A program made the position numbers and the translations under genes. 64,000 bases of DNA from assembly GCA_025174535.1 (NCBI GenBank), contig JALBUN010000009.1, positions 558,001 through 622,000 on the forward strand, read 5' to 3'. This DNA comes from Cantharellus purpuraceus. Its lineage: Eukaryota > Basidiomycota > Agaricomycetes > Cantharellales > Hydnaceae. This document shows, piece after piece, positions 21,952 through 32,635 of the stretch (positions are counted from its first letter, which is position 1; each line of letters begins with the position of its first letter). The notes beneath the pieces are model-generated. The model was not told where the DNA came from. It did not search any database and was given only the letters and a program-made list of their open reading frames with translations.

Positions 21952-22474
21952 TGTTATGACTATATTCATTAACACCCAGATCCCCATCCAATCCACTCAG
22001 ATCCCTGTGTACATGAAATCTATACTCCATTTGGAAACCATCACATCTCCATTTAGTCTGTCTGATTGTTACCATTGACCTCACTCACCCACCTCTGATT
22101 GATGCATCAGCATCACCATAGGAACCCAGACATCTGTCCCTGTTGGACTTGGACATATTCACATAAGGCCATCAGCCTCAGAGACCCACCACCCGAGTAA
22201 CTATTATTAGATTTCAAATATGTATTTAAGTTGTACTACTGGGGACTTCATTCCCCAGTTCAAATATTGAATCACACCTAGCTCCTAAGTCTGATCTGAA
22301 CTATCTAAGTCATACTCCATCTCTGAAATCTCAGACACCGGTATTAGTGAGGGCACAGCACATAAGCTGAAGCCAAGTCCATTCCAATCCCCACAATGCA
22401 CCCTGATCCCCACTCCAACTCCGACTCTGACTCCAACACAAGTTCTGACCCCCAACTGGACCTAGTGCGTAACA
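21952..22474 (+). repeat. Family A solo LTR in E2 RT
   Basis: 523-bp solo LTR with a perfect duplication ATAAC (21947-21951 and 22475-22479). It interrupts the RT reading between PFPNQDN and IRHDVAHC. A clean example of LTR-LTR recombination removing an internal region. Confidence 0.92.
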
Positions 22475-23308
22475 ATAACATCAGGCATGATGTTGCCCAC
22501 TGTACATATTGATCTAAGTTTGATATCTCTGAGGTGTATGAACAAATACATGTCAGGCCAGTGGATACACCCAAGATGGCCTTTGCAACTGTCTTGGGGA
22601 CATTTGTCAGCCAAGTTATGCAGCAAGGGTACTGTAAAGCCCCTTGACATTCCAGCAGCTTATGACTGCCATCTTCCAAGAATATATCAGAAGATTCATG
22701 CATGTATATTTGGACAACATATTCGTGTGCTCTCATACTATATGAGAGCATGAACACCACCTCAAAATGGTGTTCACTGAGCTCAGGAAAGCACATATGT
22801 TCCTGAGCAAGGATAAGATTGATCTATACTTAACGAATATGGATTGCCTTGGTCACCTAATGGATGACCAAGGCATGCACACAGACACTGATAAAATGCA
22901 GTGAATACAAGAGTGGAGACAACCTAGGTCATACCACAAAGTCCAATGATTCCTTGGACTAGTGCAGTATCTGGCACACTACATGTCAGATATAACTGCA
23001 TACACAACCCCATTGTCAGGTTGTGCTTATAATAATCATCCATTTTTATGGATGCCGCTGCTGGATAAATGCTTCAAAAGCATTAAGCTTCTAGTGTGCA
23101 GGGCTCCAATATTGAAGCCCATCAATGTTAATAACCCTGATACTACCTGGGTTATTACAGATGGCTCTAAGACTGGAGTTGGAGCTGTCTGTGGACAAGG
23201 GAAAGACTGGCAGACCTGTCAGCCTGCTGGATTCCTTTCCAAGAAGTTTAGTGCTGCTGTGCAGCACTATAAGACTCATGAGCATGAGACTATAGCCTTG
23301 CTCAAAGC
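22475..23308 (+). pseudogene. E2 RT C-terminal part and RNase H start
   Basis: Continues RT: TPKMAFATVLGTFVSQVMQQ, a catalytic box reading YLDN(I/T)FV, then MDCLGHL, HYMSDITAYTTPLSGCAYNN and RNase H WVITDGSKTGVGAVCGQGKD. It stops at HETIALLKA where D1 is inserted (23309). The next codons are found inverted at 32635 going down (ALMKWEDKLLG), which gives ETIALLKALMKWEDKLLG in one frame, as in E1. Several stops make it inactive. Confidence 0.85.
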
Positions 23309-25136
23309 TGTTTTGGAACCCACAAAATTATGGTGTTAGGGCAAACTCTAAATCACCACAATTCCGTGAATGAACAGCTGAGAAGAATATCAAATCCTAC
23401 TGCAGCACAACTCCAGAAACAATTTAATGTTTGTACTTTGGTTACAATCCATTGTAATGGTCAATGCAGACGATATGCAGGAAGGTAATACGTTTCTTAG
23501 CAGTAGGGAATGAATAAGACTTCCAGAGTCTAGAGTTCACAGATGCTTAGGGGTCCAGATATTCCAAAAAGAGGGGAATGCACTTAGAGGCTAGAGGAAG
23601 TAGGTGGATGAATCCGACCATCCAACCAGTGACACTCTGAAGCAGGTAACAGCAATGTGTGAAGTTAGTGTTATGACTATATTCATTAATGCCCAGATCC
23701 CCGTCTGATCCACTCAGATCCCCACGCATATGAAATCTATACTCCATTTGGAAACCATCACGTCTCCATTTATCTGTCTGATTGTCACCGCCAAATCTTG
23801 CCCATCCGTCTCTGGTTCTGATTGATGCATCAGCATCACCATAGGAACCTGGACATCCGTCCCCATCAGACTTGGACATACTCATGTAAGGCCGTTGGCC
23901 TCGGAGACCCATCACCAGAGTAATTATTATTAGATTTCAAATATGTATTTAAGTTGCCCAACTGGGGACTTCATTCCCCAGTTCGAATATTGAATCACAC
24001 CTAGTTCCTAAGTCCAATCCTAATCATCTAAGTTGTACTCCGTCTCCAAAATCTCAGACTCTGGTATTAGTGAGGGCGCAGCACATAAGCTGAAGCCAAG
24101 TCCGTTCCGACCCCCATGACGCACCCCAATTCCCTCTCTGACTCCAACCGTCACTCTGACCCAACCTCTGACCCAACCTCTGACCCCCAATCAGACCTAG
24201 TGTGTAACATCTAGCAACTGCTTCACACGAGTTCAAGATCCTAATGCTCTGCAAAGGCAGTATACACTAGTAACTTAAACTAGAGCACTAATGGCAGGAC
24301 TATCAACAAACAATCTCACCCTGTAGATTTATAGTCATGTGAGGTAGATACTACACTCACACCCAAAGCAGGACAATCACTACTTTAAGTGCAATCGAAT
24401 ACAGTTACACAACTGTAAGTGACCCTTGAACTGGACAATCAACAGTTACTGAGATATAGAGGATGACACTGTATGTCACTCTAGTCACACTGATGTGCAA
24501 ATGATGGGGTAGAAATGGTTATTTATTCAGAGGCAAAATGGCCTCCTTATATACTGTATCTACAGGAGCTGACTAATCCTTCTACCTATTAATAGTTATG
24601 AGTCATGGCAGGAGTCATACATAACCTGAGTCATGGTAAGAGTCATAGCATGAGTCACTATTACTCAAACAACTTAGGCAATACTCTGTTTCCTGGGCTG
24701 ATCAGCACAGCTATGGGTAGGCACAGCTTCTATTGAACTCTCCACCAAAAATGGAGTCAGGAGGAGCTGTGGTTGCCAAGATATTGAGGATTTACTGGCA
24801 GTGGTGATCAGATTGGGTCGGAGATTGAAATGAGTCATGTGATCAAAAATGAGTCAGTAGATCAGGTGACTCTGCTGACTTTGAAGCTGCTGACATCTGT
24901 GAAGGTTTGTGAGTCCATGTGGGTCCAAACTTCACCCAGCAGGACAATAAGTTTGTGGACTCATTTCTGCATGGAAAATTCCTGAAAAAAAATATGAAAA
25001 AATAGAGAATATTTGAATGGCCCTGAATCAAGAGAAAGCAGCACATATATGCTGATATTTTAAGGCCATGAAGCGAAATTGTACAGTTTTGGGACTTTAA
25101 ACAAGATCTTTTTAAGGGAAAACCAGTTCCCATACA
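23309..25136 (-). repeat. D1, family D solo LTR (left arm of inverted repeat)
   Basis: Minus-strand D LTR, TGTATGGGAAC...GGTTCCAAAACA, 1,828 bp including a nested A LTR. Left flank is AAAGC, right flank ACCTG. These do not match each other, but AAAGC matches the inverted flank of D2 and ACCTG matches its other flank, as expected if the DNA between D1 and D2 was inverted. No genes. Confidence 0.88.
23669..24209 (+). repeat. Family A LTR nested in D1
   Basis: 541-bp A LTR inside D1, at the same base as the one inside D2 (33563-34103). The unoccupied site in D5 (near 48986-49002) reads GAAGTAGTCTAGC, so insertion came with TSD TCTAG and loss of AGTC on one side, shared by both arms. Confidence 0.88.
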
Positions 25137-25337
25137 ACCTGTGTCTGAGATTTCAGAGACAGGGTACAACTTAAGTAAGTAGAATCAGACTTAAAACCTA
25201 GATGTGATTTGATATTTGAACTGGGGAATGAAGTCCCCAGTAGTATTCATATGTGAAATCTAATAATAATTACTCTAGTGATGGGCCTCCAAGGCTGATG
25301 GCCTTACATGAGTATGTCTGAGTCCAATGGGGGTGGA
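25137..25337 (-). repeat. Family A LTR piece, other half at 34464-34573
   Basis: Middle part of an A LTR: it reads on the minus strand from the TCCATCCCC-like region through the hairpin and ends CTCAGACACAGGT. After un-inverting, it joins 34464 (CAGGTATTAGTGAGGGC) over the D2 duplication CAGGT to give the usual LTR sequence. E2's LTR cuts it at 25338. Confidence 0.85.
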
Positions 25338-25615
25338 TGTAAGGTTGGACTTAGTTCACACCAACACAGAACTCAACCAAGTTATATTAGTTGTGCTATG
25401 TGCAACAGTGGTGTGGTAAAATCTAAGTGTGTTCTAACTACATGTGGACCCACATGTATACTTGGGCCCACTTGATTATATAATAACTATATGTATGCAC
25501 CCTATGGGTGCATATATCTACCAAGAAAAGCAGTACTCCTTAAGGGAATGCTGTATATACTAATATTAATATCTATATATTATTTTATAGTAAGTAAGTA
25601 CCTAGGGTACTTACA
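25338..25615 (-). repeat. 3' LTR of E2 (inverted segment)
   Basis: 278-bp E LTR, TGTAAGTACCCTAGG to CCAACCTTACA on the minus strand, preceded by a polypurine tract (AAAAAGGGGAGGG, complement of 25616-25628). Same hairpins as the E1 LTR. Confidence 0.85.
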
Positions 25616-25654
25616 CCCTCCCCTTTTTGAATGAGGCATGACCTCATTCACCAC

Positions 25655-26440
25655 TCAATCATACAGCACCTTATGGAGCTGTTCAGACAAATCAGTGTCC
25701 ATATGATCATCTTGATCATATGACTCTGGAAGGGAATGGCTCTCAGTCATCCCCAACATCATCATAGTATCCTCACCCACTTGGATGGATGAGGAGTAGG
25801 CAACTGCTAATGTGGTGTCTTGGTCAAGGTCACAATCTAGCTGATCATGACCCAAATGCTCAGCAAGGGAGCATTTAACAGCTTTATGGGCTGCTCAAGA
25901 GGCTCCTTGAGTCTCTTGCTTTTCCTTACCAACCCTGGTGGGTTGGTTGAATGCTTCTCCAGAGGCAATGTGACTAGCAAATGCCTCCAGGATAGCAGCA
26001 CGATTGGGGGTGATGCCTCCTGTTTGCCCAAGCCAGAGTGTGAGTTCTAGCTCGGTATGCTCTTTGGGGGAACGATCCCCCCAATTATACACTTCTGAAA
26101 TAGAAGCACAGAAAGTGTCACCACTAGTGGGTGAAAACTTATGGCCACTGGTTAATCCTTCCCAGTGGTTGGGAGTCTGGAGCAAAGTCCAGAGGTTCTT
26201 CCTGAATACAGAAGAACCTTTTTTAGGAGCAGCCTTATAGAGCCACATCCAAACATCTACATTGTAGAGGTTCATAGTGCCATCTGACTCCTGTCAGATG
26301 GCTGGGGGCACCCCATGGGGGTTCACTTGCCACCCTTGTATGAGGGCAAGTGTATCTACCAGTGTAGTCAGTAGAGTGACAATGAGGCTCACATTATCAG
26401 TGTGAGCAGAGTCATTCTCTTGATGATTCTATGCATTGGT
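25655..26440 (-). pseudogene. E2 ORF3, C-terminal part
   Basis: Minus-strand continuation of the ORF3 that starts at 29006. It includes LYNVDVWMWLYKAAPKKGSS, SPTSGDTFCASISEVYNWGD, SPKEHTELELTLWLGQTGG and AAILEAFASHIASGEAFNQP, ending DLSEQLHKVLYD at 25655. It is cleaner than in E1, with only a few frame breaks near 25840-25895. The B unit at 26446 separates it from the N-terminal part. Function unknown. Confidence 0.68.
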
Positions 26441-26445
26441 ACCAT

Positions 26446-27848
26446 TGACGAGCAAGGACGCATCGAGGATGTATATCGAACCACTCTGACAGTCCAACTC
26501 CGCCAGCGTCTTTTCATATCAAACTTTTAAATAGCGCCGCAACTCTCTCTCTACCTCAGTCTCTAATTCTAGCCATCGATCGTCACTCATGTTTCATCGC
26601 CATCGATCATTATCAGCCTTCGATTCACACCAATCCTTTCATCATCATTCACATGGCTTCCAATTCTATTCCCCTCTCCAACATCTCTTCTAATAATACA
26701 TCACACTGGTCTCTGGACACAGAGGACTATCAAAAATATGCCGAGCTCCACGGGCATGTTAAGCCACCTCCACATGTCAAAATACTTCCAAAACTCTTTC
26801 AACATCCAAGATCCCCACCATGTCTCTCTTATGCCATTGGCAATCCCATATTCTTTCACAATTCCGTTGAACCATATACATTCCTCGGCATTTTGCCTCT
26901 ATATCGTAACACAGATAGAAGAGTCAAACGTGAGGTAGAATTTCAGTCACCATCGCTGACCTATCCTCCCACTTCAATCCGACTCAGGTTACATCGTGTC
27001 AGGCAAAGGGACCGAATACCCTTGGAACGGGATACCATATGGAGACGTATCACTAAGACAATAAGGAGTATTTGTTGTGGATGCTGACTGAAGTCCTCAT
27101 GTGACTCAGGGTCAATTTACCTTCAGAGCCGTAGGGAAGATGGTATTGGTGGATGTTTCTATTGTTCTTTTATATGACTCACCCCTGTTTCATCTTTTAA
27201 TTCATTCATACATGACTTACTCATTCTATTTTTGGTTCTTTTATTACTCATCACCCCCTATTCTTACAAAGATTACCCCTATCTGTCACTTCATTTCTCC
27301 AAGATTTCCCCATTAGTAGTTCAACTTCACATGCTTCGTCAGCTGGCTTGATCAGCATTTCTTGCATCATATCACATCATTTGCTCCTTATATTGTGTCA
27401 TTGTGCCCTGGGGGTTTGTATATAAAAGGGCGCTAGTTTTCACCTTTGGGATCAATCAACAAGTTTTCAGCCAACGCTCTAAAGTCAAAGTCCACACTCT
27501 ACATCACAATCCATAGCTCTACACTGAGGTAAAGTACCTTGGTTCAATGATCAGATTTCCCTCCACCACCGAGAGGTCACATCTCCTGAAACCAGCTTTC
27601 GCATACCTCCCAACCGGGCTCCCCATTGTCATCCAGTCACAGAGCACAATCAACCATCTGGACCGTCCCTTTTCGCTCCCCACCCTCCTCCAACCACAGA
27701 GCACTATTACACTTTCCTGTTACTCAGTGCTACCCCTACCCCTTGACCTGATTGTTCTTTGGTGTGCTGAACAACTGCGTTACACACCGTCTGTTTGCTA
27801 GGACTGTTGCACGCAGGCTTATAGGATCTATTCCATAAGTGAACCGAC
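26446..27848 (+). repeat. Family B solo LTR, complete, inserted in E2 ORF3
   Basis: 1,403-bp B unit, TGACGAGCAAGGACGC to GAACCGAC, flanked by ACCAT (26441-26445) and ACCGT (27849-27853), the same duplication with one G-to-A change. TATATAAAAGGGCG near 27420-27433. Confidence 0.82.
26653..27087 (+). CDS. Small conserved ORF inside B LTR (copy ii), unknown
   Basis: The longest intact form, 144 aa, starting at the shared Met (MASNSIPLSNISSNNTSHWS) and ending TIRSICCGC. Middle motifs are PRSPPCLSYAIGNPIFFHNS and EPYTFLGILPLYRNTDRRVK. Rich in Ser, Pro, Tyr and Arg, no signal peptide, no membrane segment, no domain I recognise. It lies in the U3-like part of a solo LTR, so any transcript would come from outside the element's own TATA box, which is about 340 bp downstream. 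Confidence 0.42.
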   Translation: MASNSIPLSNISSNNTSHWSLDTEDYQKYAELHGHVKPPPHVKILPKLFQHPRSPPCLSYAIGNPIFFHNSVEPYTFLGILPLYRNTDRRVKREVEFQSPSLTYPPTSIRLRLHRVRQRDRIPLERDTIWRRITKTIRSICCGC

Positions 27849-27853
27849 ACCGT

Positions 27854-29006
27854 TCATTCAGCAAACAGCATGGCCAATGCTTTCTTGTGTAGTGATATGA
27901 ACTCAGGAATGTCTGTATCACATATGTCAAACTAGTCCACCCTGATAGGGATGGACTTACCTAGGGGTCAAGGCAGGTGACCAGTGACCATTCTGGGCAG
28001 GTCAGCTGTGGTCATAAACCATGGTGCCCACTTAGGGAATGGCTTCCCTGCATTGGCATGCTTAAGAGCATGCCTGAAGTCATCCCAGTGTTTGCAATAG
28101 TTCACACACTGGGCTTCCTCTAGCATTTTCAATGCTGGATCTTTTAAAGTACAGCTGGTGTCACCAGCCATGTACTCCTTATGAAGCTGACCAATCTCAG
28201 CTTTGATTTCTGATAGGACAAACTCTTTGAGTTTGCCTGGTTCTTAGCGCCCTTGGGGATGCTAGCCAGGAGGAGACCACAATCGTGGGCATAATCCTCC
28301 CATATCAGGTCCATATTGTCCCATTCTTGACCCTCAAGCTCTCAAGGGTCAATCTGAGGTGGTTCACTGGGTGATCATCCTCTTTAGTGAGGTTGATCAC
28401 CTGTGATGATGATGCCATGGGTTGAGATGATTTAATGGCAGGCAATGATTTGCCTGCCATAGTGCATGATGATGACCCTACTGGAGCCAAGCCCACTGTT
28501 GTGAGCTTGGTCTTGAATGTAAGAGGTGCTTTAGCTGCAGCCTCCTTGAGTAATTTTAACTCATCCTTAAGATGAGTTACCTCACATTTCTCCTGTTCAA
28601 GAAATCCTTCAACTTCTCAAACCTGTATGAACAGGTTTGAGTTGTCCTTGAACAGCTTATCATAATCCTTACAATGAGCACTAGTGACACCATCTTCAAT
28701 GTCATGAATCAACCGCAGCCATGCGGTTCTCAAGGCTCTCTCCATTGAAGCAGTGGAGAGGTATAATCAGCTCCCTTTCTAAGCCTCAATTAAGTGTGAG
28801 ACATAGTCATCGCACTTTTTGCACCCATGAGGGTGATAGATGGCAGTGCCTCTGTGCCATCCACTAATCTTCCAGGTCATCTCATCTTGATGACCTTGGA
28901 TCATTTCTGCAGCACTCATTACAGGTGCCACGGATGTGGAAGATTGTTCAGCTTCCATTGGATGCTCATCTTGAGCATCTATCATCTCCCTTCTGGGAGA
29001 TGACAT
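27854..29006 (-). pseudogene. E2 ORF3, N-terminal part
   Basis: ORF3 start, chosen at the Met of MSSPRREMIDAQDEHPMEAE because it follows the hairpin cluster and no stop intervenes until 28779. Then EMTWKISGWHRGTAIYHPHG with CKKCDDYVSHLIEA, a small His/Cys motif (H-P-H-G-C-x2-C) that could bind metal. After a stop the coiled-coil and linker follow (ESLRVKNGTIW, about 28305), then MAGDTSCTLKDPALKMLEEA (28171 down). A relative of this N-terminus is at 57114-57271. Stops and frame changes disable the copy. Confidence 0.66.
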
Positions 29007-29230
29007 TTTTGTGCTACCATGAGTAGCATGAAGATAAGCTGCTCCCTATGGGAGCAGTTTTCACTGCTATTGAGCTGCCTATTATCATGGCAGCTCTATT
29101 CCCTCTAGGAACTACCATTATTCATGGTAGTTCCTCCTCTCCTTGTTGAGCTACCATCATTGATGGTGGCTCCTTATCATGTTCTGCTAGGAGCTACTGT
29201 TATCCTTGGTAGCTCCATTTCTCCCCCCTT

Positions 29231-30052
29231 TGTCAAGAATTTATTCAAGTAATATTACAATCTATTGGAGCAAGAAGGGGGAGTTTTATGATAAGGAAAA
29301 GTTGTGAAAAGTTTGGGAATTTTTTGATTAAGGGATGAGGAGGAGGTGATTTTCGATTTTATTTTGTGAGCCATCCTTTCGTTCTACGGGGGTGGCTACT
29401 ATTCAAAAAGGGAGGTATTATGATGATTTTCATTTGTCATAAACCTCAAGTCAAACGGGTAAAAACTCCTCTCTCTATAAAAAGTTTTTCCCCATGACAT
29501 CACATATTATCAGTATCCACATCATTTCTTTTATCATATGTCAATCTTACTAAAAGGTTTTTTTATCATGTGATTGTCAAATTGTATATTAACTACAACT
29601 GTGTACGAGTATCAACAAGGAGATTCACTATTCTCAATCCCTTCCAAGCTGCAAACAAACAGCTTGTGTCAACTTTCTGTCGTTCCTGGAATAACTCCTA
29701 AACGACCTATTCAATTTGAAATCTTTTGCATATCCCATTAGGATATTGCATCAACTATTGCTATCTCAAATTACGAACGATTTGGATCATTAAATCCATT
29801 TCTATTAAGCAAGCACTTTTTTGAAGTGTTGCTATTCCCATTTCTGCTCAAATATTTTGCAGAAGTCCCAGTTCTTAACCAAATATTCTGATATTTGGTA
29901 ACATCACTCTACTAAACAACACCTTTCCATCGACCCCGCATATATTTGCATCCTTACAGTAATTGCTCCCCTATTCAAAAATCTACTTCGCCACCATCCC
30001 TCACCTTCATCTTACACTCACCCACAACACCCCTCCATATCTTTTCTTAACA
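29231..30052 (+). repeat. Family F solo LTR
   Basis: 822-bp insertion, TGTCAAGAATTTATTC to TTCTTAACA, with perfect duplication CCCTT (29226-29230 and 30053-30057), between the hairpin cluster and the chromodomain region of E2. It contains a CTCTATAAAAAG box near 29473 and an AT-rich tail. It matches F2 (56095-56746). No coding. Confidence 0.85.
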
Positions 30053-30266
30053 CCCTTGAGCCCCATCAGATCTTTGGGGCTCCACCTCTCTGAGAACTAC
30101 TGTCTATGAGGTAGTTCTCATGCTCGAGTCACCCCTCAAAGCTCTAAATAATCATCTAGAGCTTCCAGATCCTTATACAACATGTAAGGTTCCTAAGTGA
30201 CATCTCCCAACATCCATAGAACTTGAAATTCAAGTTCTCTATCACTTATCCATCAATGAGCAATGA

Positions 30267-30830
30267 TGTTCAGGGCTGGGAAACTTGGAGTTCAATGGAA
30301 TAACTGGAGTTCGGCTGCTAGTGAAGAAGGGGAGGGGACTTTACTGTTCCAGTTCAACCAGAGACAGAATGGGACAATAACTATTGAGTCAGATCGAGTG
30401 GACTTGGCTTCAACTTGTGTGTTGCACCCCCTCGGATCGTCGGTCCAATATTTTGGAGTTCAGAGTACAGAGTTGGATCAAGGATCCAGAGTTCAACTTG
30501 TCAAGAAAGTACTTGTCAAGAAGCTGGCAACCAAGAAGTTGATAGGGCAAATCTTAGTCAATACAAACTACTATAATAGACAGAGAGTAGCCCATATAAG
30601 TATATAGAGAATTGAATGATAAAACTAAAAGCGATAAGACAATAAGATGGATATGGAGTACAACACAGAAAGGAGTTTGGAGTTTGGACCCAAGTCCAAA
30701 CTAAAAGAAGAAGGTTTGTTGTAACCTATAAGAAGAAACTACTTATAAGGAGAACAATAATGGAGTTCAGGGTTGACAGAGGTAAAGTTGATGGAGAATG
30801 GAGATGGACTTGGTGTTACAGGATGTAACA
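30267..30830 (+). repeat. Family G solo LTR
   Basis: 564 bp, TGTTCAGGGCTGGG to CAGGATGTAACA, with perfect duplication AATGA (30262-30266 and 30831-30835), in the chromodomain-like tail of E2 pol. Relatives: 55379-55974 and about 40033-40169. Confidence 0.88.
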
Positions 30831-30835
30831 AATGA

Positions 30836-32635
30836 TTTCATTGATGAGCCATCCCTGCTCATCATTGTTCCCAAAGTCATAAAATGTCTTTGCTTCCCAT
30901 TTTGGGAATCTGGCCTCGTCATTCAACACATGTGGTCAAATGAGACTGACATGGAATGTAGGTGTAATGTGCCTACTAGTCAGCTCTGGTAGCAATTCCA
31001 GTGTCACCATCAAAGCCTTATTATGGGCTTCAAGTATCTTATAGGGCCCAATAAATTTAAGCACTAACTTGCTGGCTCTACCCTTGAGTGGAATCAAGTT
31101 TTTTGTTGAGAGATAGACCTTGTCACCTCTCTGGAAGGTTGGACCTTCATGATGTTTCTTATTAGCATGAAACATCTGGCTGACACAACTTTCTATGATT
31201 GTGTCATGTGCTACTGGTGGGTTCATTTGAGCCTGCTGTGCAAATTGTTTGACACCCTTGAATTTGGTGTCATTATTCATGGGTATGCCTATTATAGGCA
31301 TATACCCATAGTTAACCTCAAATGGAGTAAACCCTGCTGTTGAGCTTATATTGGAGTTTAATGCAAACTCTACCATTGGACACTTATGTGTCCAATCTTT
31401 CTGATCACTTCATATGACTGTATGAAGTATTTGACCAATGGAATGATTCACTCATTCCATCACTCCATCTGTTTGTGGATGGAATGCTGTGGACATGAGG
31501 AGCTTCACTCCCATGATCCATTGTAGTTCACACCAAAAGATTGATATGAACTTTGAGTCTCAATCAGACATGATCAAGTCTGGTACACTGTGAAGGTGTG
31601 CAACTTCTCTAAGGAATAGCCATGCTACTCCTTTCACTGTCACATGCATATTTATAGGTATTATATGTACCTGCAATGTGAAGTGATCTATGACTACCAG
31701 TAGGTAGTCATGGTCATTCAATTTTGGTAATGGGCCCATAAAGTCCATTCCTATCAATTGCCAGGGCTGCTCTGGCACTGGCAGACTGTGAAGAAGCCCT
31801 ATGGGTTTCTTCATATGGTCTTTATTCATTTGGCACTTCATGCATGAAGCACAGAATGATTCAACATCAGTGGCCATGCCTGGCCACTAGTTCAACCTTT
31901 GAATATAATTTGCAGTCTTCAGTTGACCTTACTTGGCATGCATGGTTGATTATTATCTTGACCAGCCTCCTCCCCTTCAGAAATGCTGAATGGGGTATAC
32001 AGATGACATTGTGTCTGTATATATTTTTGGTCCATATTAGACTATCACACACCGAATCATGTGTGATTTTTAGGTCCTTTCACCTTAGAAAGTAGTATCC
32101 TTTCTATATGCACCTCATACAATCTGCACAAGGTTGATCCCATGTTCAATGTGGGATTGTAATGGTGTTCCATCATCATTAGATGACATCACCTTGATGT
32201 CCTCTATTTCTTTATAGGACTTAGAATCATCATTCAATGATTCTGCTTGAACATTGAGTGTTTCAGCTTCTAGCACTCTGTTCTCTTTTCTCTCAAGCAG
32301 TCACCTTTGGGTGACTGCTGCTGTTCTGATCTCAATGAACCATTCCATAGGGAGCAGTTCTCCTTTGGGGTTGAGACATACATCTGCACTCACATAGATT
32401 TAGCTGGGATGACTCTCTGTTGGAGAGTCATCAACATAGTAGCATGACAAACAGTCTGCTACTTTGTTCTCTACCCTGTCTATATGCAGGGTAGTGAAGT
32501 TGAAACAGGATCCCACCACCTAACCTGTCTAGGAGACAGATTCTTCTGGGTCTCAAAGTATTTGAGACCTTTGTGGTTGGTTACTAGGATGAACTTTCAT
32601 CCTAGTAGTTTGTCTTCCCATTTCATTAGGGCTTT
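30836..32635 (-). pseudogene. E2 integrase and RNase H end (inverted segment)
   Basis: Minus-strand continuation of pol from 32635 downward: RNase H end (ALMKWEDKLL, VTNHKGLKYFETQKNLSPRQ), linker, then integrase with CASCMKCQMNKD (about 31845), catalytic GMDFMGPLPKLNDHDYLLVV (about 31745), PDLIMSD at the second Asp (about 31565, followed by TGA), and the C-terminal MVEFALNSNISSTAGFTPFE to GPYKILEAHNKALMVTLELL (31376-30936). The chromodomain tail continues below 30267 past G1. Stops and frame changes throughout. It only makes sense as the continuation of 22475-23308 if 25137-32635 is flipped. Confidence 0.85.
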
